A stretch of DNA of 64,000 bases from Paenibacillus camelliae (GCF_023715345.1 NZ_JAMBNY010000001.1:806001-870000), one strand, 5' to 3'; shown: positions 54,439 through 63,732, counted from the first letter of the stretch. Notes: generated by a model from the sequence alone, not told the origin. Numbers and translations are program-made.

Positions 54439-55935
54439 TTAAGCTCTGTTTTGCTTCACACTTTCCCATGCTTGCCGCAGACGTAATATTCCTTCCGTAA
54501 TTTGCTCCTCGTTCAAATGCGCATAGCCTAAGCAAAGCGCAGGCTGCTTAATATTCATCTGATAGCTTCTCGCATCAATGCCTTTAACCGCATATCGTCC
54601 GCATGCCTCTAAAAAAGCTTCGAATTGCTGCTCGCCCTTCCTCCAACCAGCGTAAATATGCAAGCCTGCTTGTGCTGGATAAAGCTGCAGCACCTCGTGC
54701 ATATGCTCGGTCAGCAGCTGAATCATCAGCTCCACCCGTCTGCGATACAGCCGCTTCAGTCTCCTAATGTGACGATCATAATGACCCGATGCCATAAATG
54801 AAGCCAATGCTCGCTGCTGAATAATAGAATTAGGATGACGTTCATAGACGCGCTTCGCGCTTTGAAACGGCTTCTTTAGCTGCTGAGGCAAAATCGCATA
54901 GCCAATTCGAATGTCCTGAAGCATCGTTCTAGAGAAGGTGCCTATATAGATAACACGTCCTGACTTGTCCAATGATTTAAGTGGTTCAATCGCTCGACCG
55001 ACATGACGAAATTCACTGTCATAATCATCCTCTATAATAAATGCGTTCGTTTTCTCAGCCCAGCTTAGCAGCTCAATTCTCCGTTCAAGGCTAAGCACTG
55101 CTCCGGTAGGAAATTGTCGACTTGGAGTAAGCAGCATCAGCTTATAGCTCGTTTGCTGTGGTTGAAAGCATATGCCATGCTCATCCACTGGGTAAGCATG
55201 TACAATCCCCCCAACAGATTGAATAGCCCGCCTTGCCCCCTCATAATGCGGGTCTTCTAATACCGCATAATCTCCTTCATTCATCAGCATCTGTACAAGC
55301 AATATAATGGCTTGCTGTGAGCCATTGACAATCATAATATCATCAGGCTGTACGACAATGCCTCGGTGACTTCTTATATGCTCAGCGATGCTATGCTTCA
55401 AGCCTATATGACCATCACTAGAATAAGCATCACGCATTTCCAGCTCATATTGCTGGCGAGTCTGCTCATACATGCAGCGATTCCATTCCTTGATCGGAAA
55501 TTGCTGAAGCTCTACTTTTCCTAGACTGAATACAATCTGGGAGGTATGTCTAGACGCAGCACGAGTCTCCTTCACTTCTCTAGCAAGCTGTGATCGACTC
55601 TCTTCATACTGTAGTACCCGTTGTCCCCAGTCTGACAGCTGTACTGAAGTAGCAACCGTATCCGACGAACGATCGATGGTTGGCTGAAGCTCACATACAA
55701 ACGTCCCCGCTCCACTCTTCGTATAGATATAGCTCTGTGCAAGCAGCATGTCATAAACCGTATTAACCGTGCCTCTTGATAAGTGATATCGCTGAGCTAG
55801 CTTCCTGCTAGACGGCAGCTTCCAATTCGCCTGCAGCTTTCCACTTAATATCGCTTCTCGCAAGGCGTGAAATAAAGCCGCCTGCTTAGTTTTATAGCTG
55901 GATACATATTCATCAAACGGGATGTACAGCTCCAT
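54439..55935 (-). CDS. MocR/PdxR-family regulator with altered PLP site
   Basis: 498 residues. The GntR-type winged helix lies at about 10-80 (LFHALREAILSGKL, LPSSRKLAQRYHLSRGTVN), followed by a linker and an aminotransferase class I-like domain. The fold marks are kept (IVNGSQQAI, EDPHYEGARRAI, IIEDDYDSEFRH). The usual PLP lysine of the GTFSK motif is replaced by R336 (YIGTFSRTMLQDIRIGY, codon AGA), and the SHQFP motif reads SRQFP (R273). The protein may not form the internal aldimine. It is divergent from the PNPOx-like gene, with direct repeats between, so it likely controls that gene. Confidence 0.92.
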   Translation of the reverse strand: MELYIPFDEYVSSYKTKQAALFHALREAILSGKLQANWKLPSSRKLAQRYHLSRGTVNTVYDMLLAQSYIYTKSGAGTFVCELQPTIDRSSDTVATSVQLSDWGQRVLQYEESRSQLAREVKETRAASRHTSQIVFSLGKVELQQFPIKEWNRCMYEQTRQQYELEMRDAYSSDGHIGLKHSIAEHIRSHRGIVVQPDDIMIVNGSQQAIILLVQMLMNEGDYAVLEDPHYEGARRAIQSVGGIVHAYPVDEHGICFQPQQTSYKLMLLTPSRQFPTGAVLSLERRIELLSWAEKTNAFIIEDDYDSEFRHVGRAIEPLKSLDKSGRVIYIGTFSRTMLQDIRIGYAILPQQLKKPFQSAKRVYERHPNSIIQQRALASFMASGHYDRHIRRLKRLYRRRVELMIQLLTEHMHEVLQLYPAQAGLHIYAGWRKGEQQFEAFLEACGRYAVKGIDARSYQMNIKQPALCLGYAHLNEEQITEGILRLRQAWESVKQNRA

Positions 55936-55953
55936 CTGAACTCCCCCTTATCA

Positions 55954-55985
55954 ACTGGTACAATAAAATCAATATAAAGTGGTGC
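55954..55985 (+). promoter_or_regulatory. direct repeats, probable MocR binding site
   Basis: ACTGGTAC (55954-55961) and AGTGGTGC (55978-55985) are direct repeats 24 bases apart. They end just upstream of a weak -35 (TTTTTT) that stands 17 bases before TACAAT (56009-56014). MocR regulators often bind such paired direct repeats and activate from this position. Confidence 0.5.
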
Positions 55986-56043
55986 TTTTTTCCTGTCAAT
56001 ATCTCTCTTACAATGAGTTTAAATATTTCAAGGGGTGAATGAG

Positions 56044-56688
56044 ATGAGAAGAAAGGAATTTAAAGTAAACGAGACGCACGAGCAAGATGTTATATCATTT
56101 TTACATGAGATGAGCTATGGATTTCTTGCTACGAAAAACGATAATATTTATCCCGGTATTCTGCCTATTAATTACGTTTATTTTAATGGTGCAATATACT
56201 TTCACGGCAGTAGAATCGGCGAAAAAATGAAAACAATAAAGCAATATCCTACCGTCAGCTTTGCGGTTGCAAAGGAATATTCTCAGATACCTTCCTATAT
56301 GAATGACCCTTTCTATGCTTGCCCTGCGACTGTCTTTTTTAAATCCGTTATCGCATATGGTAAAGCGGTCATTGTTGATGACTTAAAGGAAAAATGTGAC
56401 GTATTAAACGCACTAATGCAGAAACTGCAGCCAGAGGGCGGTTACGAGCCCATTTCACTTGCAGATAAAGGCTACGCCGGTCAAGTCAAAGCAACGGCTA
56501 TCGTTCGAATTGAGATCAATCGGCTAAATGCAAAGTTCAAATTCGGTCAAAACTGGAAGCAAGAGAAACTAGATAATGTGGGCAAGCAGCTATCCGAACG
56601 TGGACAGCAGCTCGATTACGAAACGACCCAGCTTATGCAGCGCTACTGTCCGCACGCACAGCCCAATGAAGATCTCACACAGCGTTAA
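56044..56688 (+). CDS. pyridoxamine 5'-phosphate oxidase-like flavin-binding protein
   Basis: 214 residues. It has the split beta-barrel of the PNPOx-like/NimA group: MRRKEFKVNETHEQDVISF, then GFLATKNDNIYPGILPINYVYFNGAIYFHGSRIGEK and PTVSFAVAKEY. Members bind FMN or F420-like flavins, and many are of unknown substrate. ATG at 56044 has AGGGG eight bases ahead; a GTG at 56035 is in frame but lacks spacing. Such genes are often divergent from MocR regulators, as here. Confidence 0.88.
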   Translation: MRRKEFKVNETHEQDVISFLHEMSYGFLATKNDNIYPGILPINYVYFNGAIYFHGSRIGEKMKTIKQYPTVSFAVAKEYSQIPSYMNDPFYACPATVFFKSVIAYGKAVIVDDLKEKCDVLNALMQKLQPEGGYEPISLADKGYAGQVKATAIVRIEINRLNAKFKFGQNWKQEKLDNVGKQLSERGQQLDYETTQLMQRYCPHAQPNEDLTQR

Positions 56689-56737
56689 GCGCCGAAATAT
56701 TACGTTTACTAATAATTTGATAAATGGGGGGCTTAAT

Positions 56738-57136
56738 ATGAAGATCGTTTACAAAACAGATACTCTTCCTCATGTTCAACAAGTTTCTGAATTGTTTAGA
56801 AGCTCTGGGATCAAGCGTCCGTACGATGATCTTGAACGGCTTCAAAGGATGCTTGAACACGCTGATGTCACCATAACTGCTTGGGATGGTTATCAATTAG
56901 TTGGCCTTGCTAGAGCCATTACCGATTTTTCTTACTGCTGCTACCTGTCTGATTTGGCAGTACAAAAGGAATATCAGCAGAATGGAATTGGCAGGAATCT
57001 CATTCGGCATTTGCGAGATCTTCTAGGAGATGAAGTATCTTTATTGTTAATTTCTGCACCTAGTGCAATAGACTATTACCCGAAGCTCGACTTTGAACGC
57101 ACAGAGAAAGCCTTCATAATCCCTAGACAAGCATAG
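56738..57136 (+). CDS. GNAT-family N-acetyltransferase
   Basis: 132 residues, about the minimal GNAT length. The acetyl-CoA binding motif is in LSDLAVQKEYQQNGIGRNLIRHLRD (R/Q-x-x-G-x-G: QQNGIG), followed by LLISAPSAIDYYPKLDFERTEKAF. A much longer frame starts at 56576, but GGGGGG six bases before the ATG at 56738 (MKIVYKTDTLPH) marks the real start. The target is unknown. Confidence 0.9.
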   Translation: MKIVYKTDTLPHVQQVSELFRSSGIKRPYDDLERLQRMLEHADVTITAWDGYQLVGLARAITDFSYCCYLSDLAVQKEYQQNGIGRNLIRHLRDLLGDEVSLLLISAPSAIDYYPKLDFERTEKAFIIPRQA

Positions 57137-57189
57137 CTTAAACTTACGTTCAGATAGCTTCAACATTAGCAATCTAACCTATGCAACAC

Positions 57190-57222
57190 AAAAACACCGT
57201 GCCTAATATGTCAGGCACGGTG
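57190..57222 (-). terminator. terminator after the P-loop kinase gene
   Basis: CACCGTGCCT (57195-57204) pairs with AGGCACGGTG (57213-57222). On the minus strand TTTTTGTG follows. The GNAT gene converges on it and may share it. Confidence 0.8.
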
Positions 57223-57234
57223 CTTGGCGTTGTA

Positions 57235-57822
57235 TTAGTTCATTACGAAGTTAATGAGCGTTTGCTGCTTTTCTTCCGTTAGCTCACCGCTATTGTCGAA
57301 AACCAACACGGAGCCTTCTGGCAGCTCCCAGTTAATTTGCGGAACAAAATCAACACGCTTTTCGAAATCGCCCCAATTGTCCAGCTTCCAGCGATCACGC
57401 TCAGTACGACGATCAACGATACGCTGATGCTGAAGATCAATATCCTGAAGCGTAACGACAATTACCTTTACATCAACCTGCTCCTTTGTCAATCCAGCAG
57501 CAGAGATCACTTCCTCAATCCATTGCTTGTTTTTAAGCTCCGCCGTAAAAGGAGAGATCATAAATACATTCTGGCCCGCAGCCAAATTCTCGATGCAGAT
57601 ATCCTTCGTTGTATCGTATTCTAGGTCGCGTAAATTCTCCTTGTAGAATTGGGAATCACGGTCGTTTTTGTCTAAGCCTTTCATCTCAAGAATGGCTTCA
57701 ACGAAACGTCCACCTACCGTATCACGATCTAAAAATGCAGCAGGCAGCTGTTTGCTAACAATTTTTGCTACTGTCGTCTTCCCTGTACCTGCTACTCCTA
57801 CGAAAAACACTAATTTTTGCAA
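57235..57822 (-). CDS. P-loop AAA-family nucleotide kinase-like protein
   Basis: About 195 residues. The Walker A loop FFVGVAGTGKTTVAKIVSKQL is at the N-terminus, followed by LDRDTVGGRF, typical of AAA_33 kinases that phosphorylate small molecules or nucleic acid ends. RIVDRRTERDRWKLDNW resembles a lid region. The frame has an ATG at 57837 without a ribosome binding site, while the TTG at 57822 has GGGGG seven bases ahead, so the latter is preferred. The substrate is not known. Not enough matches zeta toxins to call it one. Confidence 0.8.
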   Translation of the reverse strand: MQKLVFFVGVAGTGKTTVAKIVSKQLPAAFLDRDTVGGRFVEAILEMKGLDKNDRDSQFYKENLRDLEYDTTKDICIENLAAGQNVFMISPFTAELKNKQWIEEVISAAGLTKEQVDVKVIVVTLQDIDLQHQRIVDRRTERDRWKLDNWGDFEKRVDFVPQINWELPEGSVLVFDNSGELTEEKQQTLINFVMN

Positions 57823-57894
57823 CGTAAAGTCCCCCATCGTATGTAAAGTTTCATCTCTTTATACTATAGGAAATTGTGTTTCAAGTTGCAAGCT

Positions 57895-58239
57895 TTACAA
57901 TATATTCATGCTTCGAATAAAATTTCGAGTTTCCTCTGTTCCGCGCTCATACAATATGCTGAACAATTCCTTCATCTCTCTGTCAGCCGAATCGTTGTTA
58001 GGGCCAACGGGATTTTCGTCATCAGCCCATGCGAACATCACCATATCCTGCAACGATTGTTCATCCCGAGCATTAAGCTTTCTAAATTTTTCCTGAATTT
58101 GACGAACTTCATAATCATTTGCAGTAATCACCAGATGATAAGCGGCAATATCTGGTTCAGTGTGCAAGCTTCTGGCTTGTACATCCACATAATATACCTG
58201 TCTATTTGATCTCTGCTGTTCTTGATGAAACTCATTCAT
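57895..58239 (-). CDS. small conserved-looking protein of unknown function
   Basis: 114 residues, soluble, charged. It begins MNEFHQEQQRSNRQVYYVDV and contains YHLVITANDYEVRQIQEKFR, MVMFAWADDEN and EMKELFSILYERGTEE. No domain is recognised. AGGAGAG ten bases before the ATG and a lack of any better overlapping frame support a real gene. It is 72 bases upstream of the kinase gene on the same strand. Confidence 0.7.
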   Translation of the reverse strand: MNEFHQEQQRSNRQVYYVDVQARSLHTEPDIAAYHLVITANDYEVRQIQEKFRKLNARDEQSLQDMVMFAWADDENPVGPNNDSADREMKELFSILYERGTEETRNFIRSMNIL

Positions 58240-58335
58240 AGCAAGCGTTCTCTCCTATTGTACACTTCATTATTGTCACTCTCTTGTATAGCATCTCATT
58301 CGGACAGACATTTTATTCCTGTTTGCACATATTGT

Positions 58336-58341
58336 TATAAT
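58336..58341 (+). promoter_or_regulatory. candidate -10 of asnB
   Basis: TATAAT lies about 40 bases before the start. TTATTC 17 bases upstream (58313-58318) is a weak -35. Confidence 0.35.
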
Positions 58342-58378
58342 ATGTGACGCTTCAGCTATATAGAGAGGATTGATTATA

Positions 58379-60223
58379 ATGTGTGGTATAACTGGATGGA
58401 TCGATTGGCGATCTAATTTATTGCAGCATAGTGACACGCTTGAAGCAATGACGGAGACATTAATCGCTAGAGGACCTGACGCTGGCGGTACATGGCTTTC
58501 AGTGCATTGTGCACTCGGTCATCGACGCCTAGCGGTGATGGATCCTAGCAACGGCTCTCAGCCAATGGTACGCTACCGAGGTAACGATCAATATGTAATT
58601 GTCTATAATGGTGAGCTATACAACGCGATAGAGCTTCGCGAGGAGCTGCAACGCCATGATTGGAAGTTTTCTACGAGCTGTGATACGGAGGTACTTCTTA
58701 TTGCTTACATGCATTGGGGAAAAGCATGCCTCGATCGTTTGAATGGTATATTCGCGTTTGCTGTATGGGATGTGCAAGCTGAGGAGCTTTTCGCAGCACG
58801 CGACCGATTAGGGGTTAAGCCGTTTTTCTTCTATGAAAACAACAGTCAATTTATTTTCGGATCAGAGCTGAAAGCTATTCTAGCCAACCCTAATGCGAGG
58901 CCAATCATTAGTGCGGACGGCCTTGCTGAAATATTTGCCATTGGCCCGGCGCGTACACCAGGACAGGGCATCTATGAAGGCTTCAGTGAGCTGAAGGCTG
59001 GGCAATGCATGACCGTTTCTCGAGCTGGTAAGCAGATTCGTACCTACTGGCAGCTCGAAGCTAAACCACATGAGCATTCACTTGAAAAAACGATTGAACA
59101 GGTACAATCGTTGCTTCTCGATACGATGAATCGCCAAATGATTAGTGATGTTCCAATCTGTACTCTTCTCTCTGGAGGACTAGACTCCAGTGCATTAACG
59201 GCAATGGCTGTTCAATACTATAGAGATTCTGCAGCACAGCCACTTCATACGTATTCCATTGATTATGTCGATAACGATAAGCACTTTCAATCACATGCCT
59301 TCCAGCCAAGCTCTGACGCTCCATTCATACAATTGATGACCAACAAGCTCTCCACCATCCATCATTATCTACAGTTCGATACACCCGAACTTATTGAAGC
59401 TCTCCACGATGCAACGCTTGCACGCGATCTGCCAGGTATGGCAGACATTGATTCCTCTTTACTCCTTTTTTGCCGTGAAATAAAAAATGATGCTACGGTA
59501 GCAATATCCGGTGAAGCTGCTGATGAAATATTTGGCGGCTATCCTTGGTTCCACAAGGAAGAAGCGCTTAATGCCAAGCAATTTCCTTGGTCGCTAGCGA
59601 CGAAATTCCGTAGTGAGCTATTAACCGATGAGATGCGAAACTGGATAAAGCCTGAGCAATATGTAAGCAAGCGATTTGAAGAAGCGGCAGCAGAAGTACC
59701 ACAGCTAAGCGGTGATGCCGCTGATCTTAAGGCCATTCGGCAAATGTCTTATCTTAATATCACACGTTTTATGCCGACGCTGCTAGATCGGAAGGATCGA
59801 ATGAGTATGGCAGCCGGACTTGAGGTGCGTGTGCCATTCTGTGATCATCGCCTAGTCGAGTATGTGTTTAACATCCCTTGGGATTATAAGACGTCCGGTG
59901 ATCGTGAGAAAGGCATTTTACGTCAAGCGTTAAAGGGGATTCTTCCAGATGAGATCATTCATCGTAAAAAAAGCCCGTATCCTAAAACACATAACCCTGC
60001 ATATTTAGCAGCTGTTCGCGAGCTAATGAAGGAAGTGTTAGAGGATAGCAGCTCGCCCATCTTCCAAATCATCTCACGCAAAAAAATCGAGCAGCTACTC
60101 AGTTCGTCGGAATCGTCCTCGCTCGTTCCATGGTTCGGTCAGCTTATGTCAGGACCTCAGCTCTATGCTTATCTGTATCAAGTGCATGTCTGGCTCAAGC
60201 ATTACCGGGTTACGATAGCCTAA
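58379..60223 (+). CDS. asnB: asparagine synthetase (glutamine-hydrolysing)
   Basis: 614 residues. It makes asparagine from aspartate, ATP and glutamine. C2 in MCGITGWIDW is the glutaminase nucleophile after removal of Met. The PP-loop CTLLSGGLDSSALTA (about 258-272), SGEAADEIFGGYPWF and LDRKDRMSMAAGLEVRVPF form the synthetase domain. The length equals that of Bacillus AsnO rather than AsnB, so this may be the AsnO-type paralogue. A TTG at 58370 extends the frame, but the Cys2 requirement fixes the ATG at 58379. It stands alone on the plus strand. Confidence 0.95.
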   Translation: MCGITGWIDWRSNLLQHSDTLEAMTETLIARGPDAGGTWLSVHCALGHRRLAVMDPSNGSQPMVRYRGNDQYVIVYNGELYNAIELREELQRHDWKFSTSCDTEVLLIAYMHWGKACLDRLNGIFAFAVWDVQAEELFAARDRLGVKPFFFYENNSQFIFGSELKAILANPNARPIISADGLAEIFAIGPARTPGQGIYEGFSELKAGQCMTVSRAGKQIRTYWQLEAKPHEHSLEKTIEQVQSLLLDTMNRQMISDVPICTLLSGGLDSSALTAMAVQYYRDSAAQPLHTYSIDYVDNDKHFQSHAFQPSSDAPFIQLMTNKLSTIHHYLQFDTPELIEALHDATLARDLPGMADIDSSLLLFCREIKNDATVAISGEAADEIFGGYPWFHKEEALNAKQFPWSLATKFRSELLTDEMRNWIKPEQYVSKRFEEAAAEVPQLSGDAADLKAIRQMSYLNITRFMPTLLDRKDRMSMAAGLEVRVPFCDHRLVEYVFNIPWDYKTSGDREKGILRQALKGILPDEIIHRKKSPYPKTHNPAYLAAVRELMKEVLEDSSSPIFQIISRKKIEQLLSSSESSSLVPWFGQLMSGPQLYAYLYQVHVWLKHYRVTIA

Positions 60224-60237
60224 CGCCATTCGAAAGA

Positions 60238-60296
60238 AACAAAAAACAAGGCTGCTTACATCGAACGCTACAGCTTCGATATAAACAGCCCTTGTT
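60238..60296 (-). terminator. terminator of the gerM-rph-rdgB operon
   Basis: AACAAGGCTG (60245-60254) pairs with CAGCCCTTGTT (60286-60296) with one mismatch, and an inner ATCGAA/TTCGAT stem extends it. On the minus strand TTTTTTGTTTC follows. It may also stop asnB from the other side. Confidence 0.7.
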
Positions 60297-60353
60297 ACTG
60301 TCATTGTATTAAGTTGAAAATCATCTGCATTTATCGTGACCAGAAATATGTAA

Positions 60354-60995
60354 TTAGCTTTGCTGCATGAGCTGCTCAACGATAGGAACAAGCTGCTTCA
60401 AAGCCTCACCACGGTGGCTGATCTTCCCTTTTTCCTCTTTAGTCAGCTCTGCCATGCTGCAGCCTAGCTGCGGCACATAAAAGTACGGATCATAGCCGAA
60501 GCCTTCCTCACCATGTGGGCGGTCTGTTACATATCCTTCCACCTTGCCCTCAGCAACAATAAATTGACGATTGCTTGGATTATATAAAGCTAGTGCGCAG
60601 CAAAATTGTGCAGGACTTAACAGCGTAGTTCCGTCAGCTAGCGGAGGCTCATTCGTATTCGCTCCAATGCTTTGCAGCTCAGATATTAGCTTATCATTGT
60701 TCCGTGCATCGTTAGCACCTTCTCCAGCATAACGAGCTGAATAGACACCCGGTGCACCTGCTAGTGCATCTACAGCCAGCCCACTATCATCAGCTAGCAC
60801 AGGAACCTGTAAGGCGATGCCAGCTGTTTCTGCTTTTTGCTTAGCATTATCGATAAAAGTTTCGCCGTCCTCCGGAATGTCCGGAAGCTCCGGATAATCA
60901 AGCAAGCTCTTCACTTCAATGCCTAGCTTAGCAAATGCATGAGCAAACTCTTTTACCTTCCCTGCATTTTTTGTAGCTATGACAATCGTTTTCAT
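60354..60995 (-). CDS. rdgB: XTP/dITP diphosphatase (RdgB/HAM1)
   Basis: 213 residues. It hydrolyses non-canonical purine triphosphates such as dITP and XTP to keep them out of nucleic acids. Marks are IVIATKNAGKVKEFAHAF at the N-terminus, LADDSGLAVDALAGAPGVYSARYAGE with the metal-binding aspartates, and HGEEGFGYDPYF with SHRGEALKQL at the C-terminus. Its ATG immediately follows the rph stop. In Bacillus the order rph-ysnA is the same. Confidence 0.96.
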   Translation of the reverse strand: MKTIVIATKNAGKVKEFAHAFAKLGIEVKSLLDYPELPDIPEDGETFIDNAKQKAETAGIALQVPVLADDSGLAVDALAGAPGVYSARYAGEGANDARNNDKLISELQSIGANTNEPPLADGTTLLSPAQFCCALALYNPSNRQFIVAEGKVEGYVTDRPHGEEGFGYDPYFYVPQLGCSMAELTKEEKGKISHRGEALKQLVPIVEQLMQQS

Positions 60996-61736
60996 CTACT
61001 CACCTCGTATACGTGCAGCTGCCTCACCTAGCGCTTGCTTTTGCGCCATAATGAGCTGTTGAATGCCTTGCTCTGAAAGGGCCAGCAACTCATCTAATTC
61101 ATTTCTAGAGAATGGTGCCTCTTCACCGGTTCCTTGCACTTCAACAAACTTTCCGCTGCCCGTCATGACGACATTCATATCTACCTTGGCACTGGAGTCC
61201 TCTTCATAGTTCAGATCTAGCATCGCTGTATCATTAATAATGCCAACACTAACGGATGCCAAATAATCGATGATTGGATATTTTGCGAGCTTATGACTTT
61301 TTGCGATATGCTCAACTGCGAGTACGAGCGCCACAAAAGCTCCTGTTATCGAAGTCGTACGCGTTCCGCCATCAGCTTGAATAACATCACAGTCAAGTGT
61401 AATCGTGCGTTCACCTAGTGCTTGCAGATCAACAACTGAGCGAAGAGCCCGACCGATTAATCGCTGAATTTCCATCGTGCGTCCAGAAAGCTTGCCACGA
61501 TTAGCTTCGCGCTGATTCCTTGAATGAGTTGCTCTTGGAAGCATAGAATACTCAGCTGTAACCCAGCCTTTGCCTTGTCCCTTCATGAAAGGTGGAACAC
61601 GTTCCTCTACTGATGCTGTACATATCACCTTTGTATCACCAAATTGGATAAGTACAGAACCTTCTGCATGCTTGTTCACGTTCGTAGTTATGTTCACGTC
61701 ACGAAGCTGATTGGGCTGGCGACTGTCATTTCTCAT
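60996..61736 (-). CDS. rph: ribonuclease PH
   Basis: 246 residues. This phosphorolytic 3' exoribonuclease trims tRNA precursors. It has the RNase PH fold: [46 protein letters not shown], and [19 protein letters not shown] with the phosphate-binding and catalytic residues. GGAGG precedes the ATG. It lies between gerM and rdgB as in Bacillus. Confidence 0.97.
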   Translation of the reverse strand: MRNDSRQPNQLRDVNITTNVNKHAEGSVLIQFGDTKVICTASVEERVPPFMKGQGKGWVTAEYSMLPRATHSRNQREANRGKLSGRTMEIQRLIGRALRSVVDLQALGERTITLDCDVIQADGGTRTTSITGAFVALVLAVEHIAKSHKLAKYPIIDYLASVSVGIINDTAMLDLNYEEDSSAKVDMNVVMTGSGKFVEVQGTGEEAPFSRNELDELLALSEQGIQQLIMAQKQALGEAAARIRGE

Positions 61737-61920
61737 GTTTAGATTGCCTCCTGAAACTTGTCATTTAACGTTCCTATTGTATCAAAGCCACTATAGAATT
61801 GCATTATTTTATTGCATCCCTTTTCAGCGTTACCACAAATGCTAGCAATTACTCATCGTTTTTGATGCTATCGCTGTTATACTTCTACCCCTCGGTACTT
61901 ACTATGATGTGGGAATAAGA

Positions 61921-61955
61921 AGGGGACTTCAAGTGAATATCACTTGAAATCCCCT
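61921..61955. terminator. hairpin between gerM and rph
   Basis: AGGGGACTTCAAGTG (61921-61935) pairs with CACTTGAAATCCCCT (61941-61955) with one mismatch. The T-run is poor on both strands (TTCTTATTCC on the minus), so termination may be partial. Confidence 0.5.
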
Positions 61956-61989
61956 AATACTTTTATGAAGCTTCTATGGAGCAGCTAGT

Positions 61990-63060
61990 CTACATTTTTA
62001 GTGCATTAACATGCATTGGCTTGCTGACCGGCTCACTATATGACAAATTATTTTCATCAAAGATGTTAATATCACCGTTCACTCGAACCTGTACGGAGGA
62101 TGCTCCCGTATTTTCTGCCACTGATAGGATGACTGCATTTAACAGCTCAGAAGGAACGAAGAACCCTGGCTCATATGAATCGTCTTGCAAATCAATATGA
62201 ACAACTCCGTCGTATTCATCAATGCCTGTTACCTTCACATTTGGCAGGATCACTGGGTTAAGAGACTTCGCATCGATTGGACCCTCAATAAGCTCCTCGA
62301 TTGCTGCTACCGCTCGACCATCCGACGAACGCTCGATCATACGTGTAACCGGAACAAAATACTGCTCATTGTTCGATGTTTCAGAGGAGAAGTACAAGGT
62401 AACTGGTGCTGCATGCGAATAATTAACACCTTCAGCGATTTCTATATTTACCCCGATATCACGCGTTAATGCTTCATCCAGCGGATATTGAGCAATCGGC
62501 ATCTCACCAAGCTTTTCACCCTCTACTTGGATTTCCACACCATTTACTCCCTCAAGCGAAGTAAGTGTCCACGTAATCGCTTCAACGATGCTGCGCTCAT
62601 CCAGCATATTATAATCTACAAACTGCTCAGATAAGTTAACCGTTGCAATACCTGTTTCAGCGTTTAACTCATAACCTAAAACTTCAGTTCCTTGTGGGAT
62701 CATCGCTCGGAAGTCCACTGGCAGCGATCCGGAGTATATCCCTTGATCAACCATAACCTCGAGCAGCTTCAATGCGACCTCCTCGCCTTCAGCAATAGCC
62801 ATTGGCAAGCTGATCGGAGCTAGATATCCATTTTTATCCTTTAAGTACACCATATATTGCGCTGCGCCATCCATAACTCCCTCTGATGCTCCATCCAACC
62901 AACTGCTTGTCTGCTCCTCTTGCCCCTCAATAACCTCCGTTTGTGGAGGATCAATAGGCTCCGATACGGCTTTCGAGAAAAGTCCACATCCTGATATAAT
63001 CATCGGAATTGCCACTACCCCTACTATTGCTGTGGAACGTAACCAAGTTTTTGCATTCAT
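61990..63060 (-). CDS. gerM: GerM lipoprotein, sporulation and germination
   Basis: 356 residues. The lipoprotein signal (TAIVGVVAIPMIISGCGLF) has C25 as the lipidated cysteine. Two GerMN domains follow (about 65-195: MVYLKDKNGYLAPISLPMA, GVEIQVEGEKLGEMP; and about 215-345: VTLYFSSETSNNEQYFVPVT, VQVRVNGD). In Bacillus GerM is made in the mother cell and helps engulfment and germination. The gerM-rph-rdgB order is conserved. GGGGAGG precedes the ATG. Confidence 0.95.
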   Translation of the reverse strand: MNAKTWLRSTAIVGVVAIPMIISGCGLFSKAVSEPIDPPQTEVIEGQEEQTSSWLDGASEGVMDGAAQYMVYLKDKNGYLAPISLPMAIAEGEEVALKLLEVMVDQGIYSGSLPVDFRAMIPQGTEVLGYELNAETGIATVNLSEQFVDYNMLDERSIVEAITWTLTSLEGVNGVEIQVEGEKLGEMPIAQYPLDEALTRDIGVNIEIAEGVNYSHAAPVTLYFSSETSNNEQYFVPVTRMIERSSDGRAVAAIEELIEGPIDAKSLNPVILPNVKVTGIDEYDGVVHIDLQDDSYEPGFFVPSELLNAVILSVAENTGASSVQVRVNGDINIFDENNLSYSEPVSKPMHVNALKM

Positions 63061-63183
63061 TGTTAAAATCCTCCCCTATATTCACTCAAAACTTTGTACA
63101 ACTTGTCTTTTGTAGTAATATGTATACGAGCCCTTCTTATTTTTAGACCAGTTTTGACTAGAAAAATGTATGGAGGAATAACG

Positions 63184-63723
63184 ATGACGCAAGCAGGGAA
63201 ATATAGTTTGAACAGCAATGAGGTTGCACAAGCTACATATAGACTCCTAGAAGAGAGAGGCGTAACGACGAAGCATATTGCAGAGCTTGTCCATTTTCTG
63301 CAAGCGGATTACATCCCTCACTTAACCGTTGAGGATTGCATTGTACATGTAGAAGCCGTGCTGTCTAAGCGTGAGGTGCAAAATGCAGTGCTCACTGGAA
63401 TTCAGCTAGATATACTGTCAGAGGAAGGTAAGCTAATTGAACCGCTGCAAGCGATGATCAAAAACGATGAAGGCTTATATGGCGTCGATGAAATATTAGC
63501 ATTGTCGATTGTAAACGTGTATGGAAGCATTGGATTTACTAACTTTGGTTATATCGATAAAGTGAAGCCAGGTATACTTGTCCATCTGAATGATAAAAAC
63601 GACAAGCATACCCATACCTTCCTTGATGACATTGTTGGAGCGATTGCTGCTTCTGCTGCAAGCCGATTAGCTCATCGTACACAAGCTGAGCGCGAAGGTG
63701 TAACGACACCTCCATTAGATTAA
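63184..63723 (+). CDS. pgpA: phosphatidylglycerophosphatase A family protein (YutG-like)
   Basis: 179 residues. It resembles the PgpA/YutG family, which dephosphorylates phosphatidylglycerol phosphate in lipid synthesis, though here without obvious membrane helices, as in Firmicute YutG. Marks are LTVEDCIVHVEAVLSKREVQ, LYGVDEILALSIVNVYGSIG and HTFLDDIVGAIAASAASRLAHR (metal/substrate region). The frame runs from 63094, but GGAGG seven bases before the ATG at 63184 sets the start. It is divergent from gerM. Confidence 0.88.
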   Translation: MTQAGKYSLNSNEVAQATYRLLEERGVTTKHIAELVHFLQADYIPHLTVEDCIVHVEAVLSKREVQNAVLTGIQLDILSEEGKLIEPLQAMIKNDEGLYGVDEILALSIVNVYGSIGFTNFGYIDKVKPGILVHLNDKNDKHTHTFLDDIVGAIAASAASRLAHRTQAEREGVTTPPLD

Positions 63724-63732
63724 ACCTATGAC

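Noticed and set aside
57235..58239. P-loop kinase and 114-residue gene as a zeta-type toxin-antitoxin pair
   Set aside because: The kinase does not show clear zeta-toxin motifs and the small protein does not resemble epsilon antitoxins; the 72-base gap gives no coupling.
57235..60223. Asparagine synthetase next to small gene and kinase as a lasso-peptide or other RiPP cluster
   Set aside because: The synthetase has a full glutaminase domain with C2 and normal length, points away from the other two genes, and no precursor, protease or exporter accompanies it.
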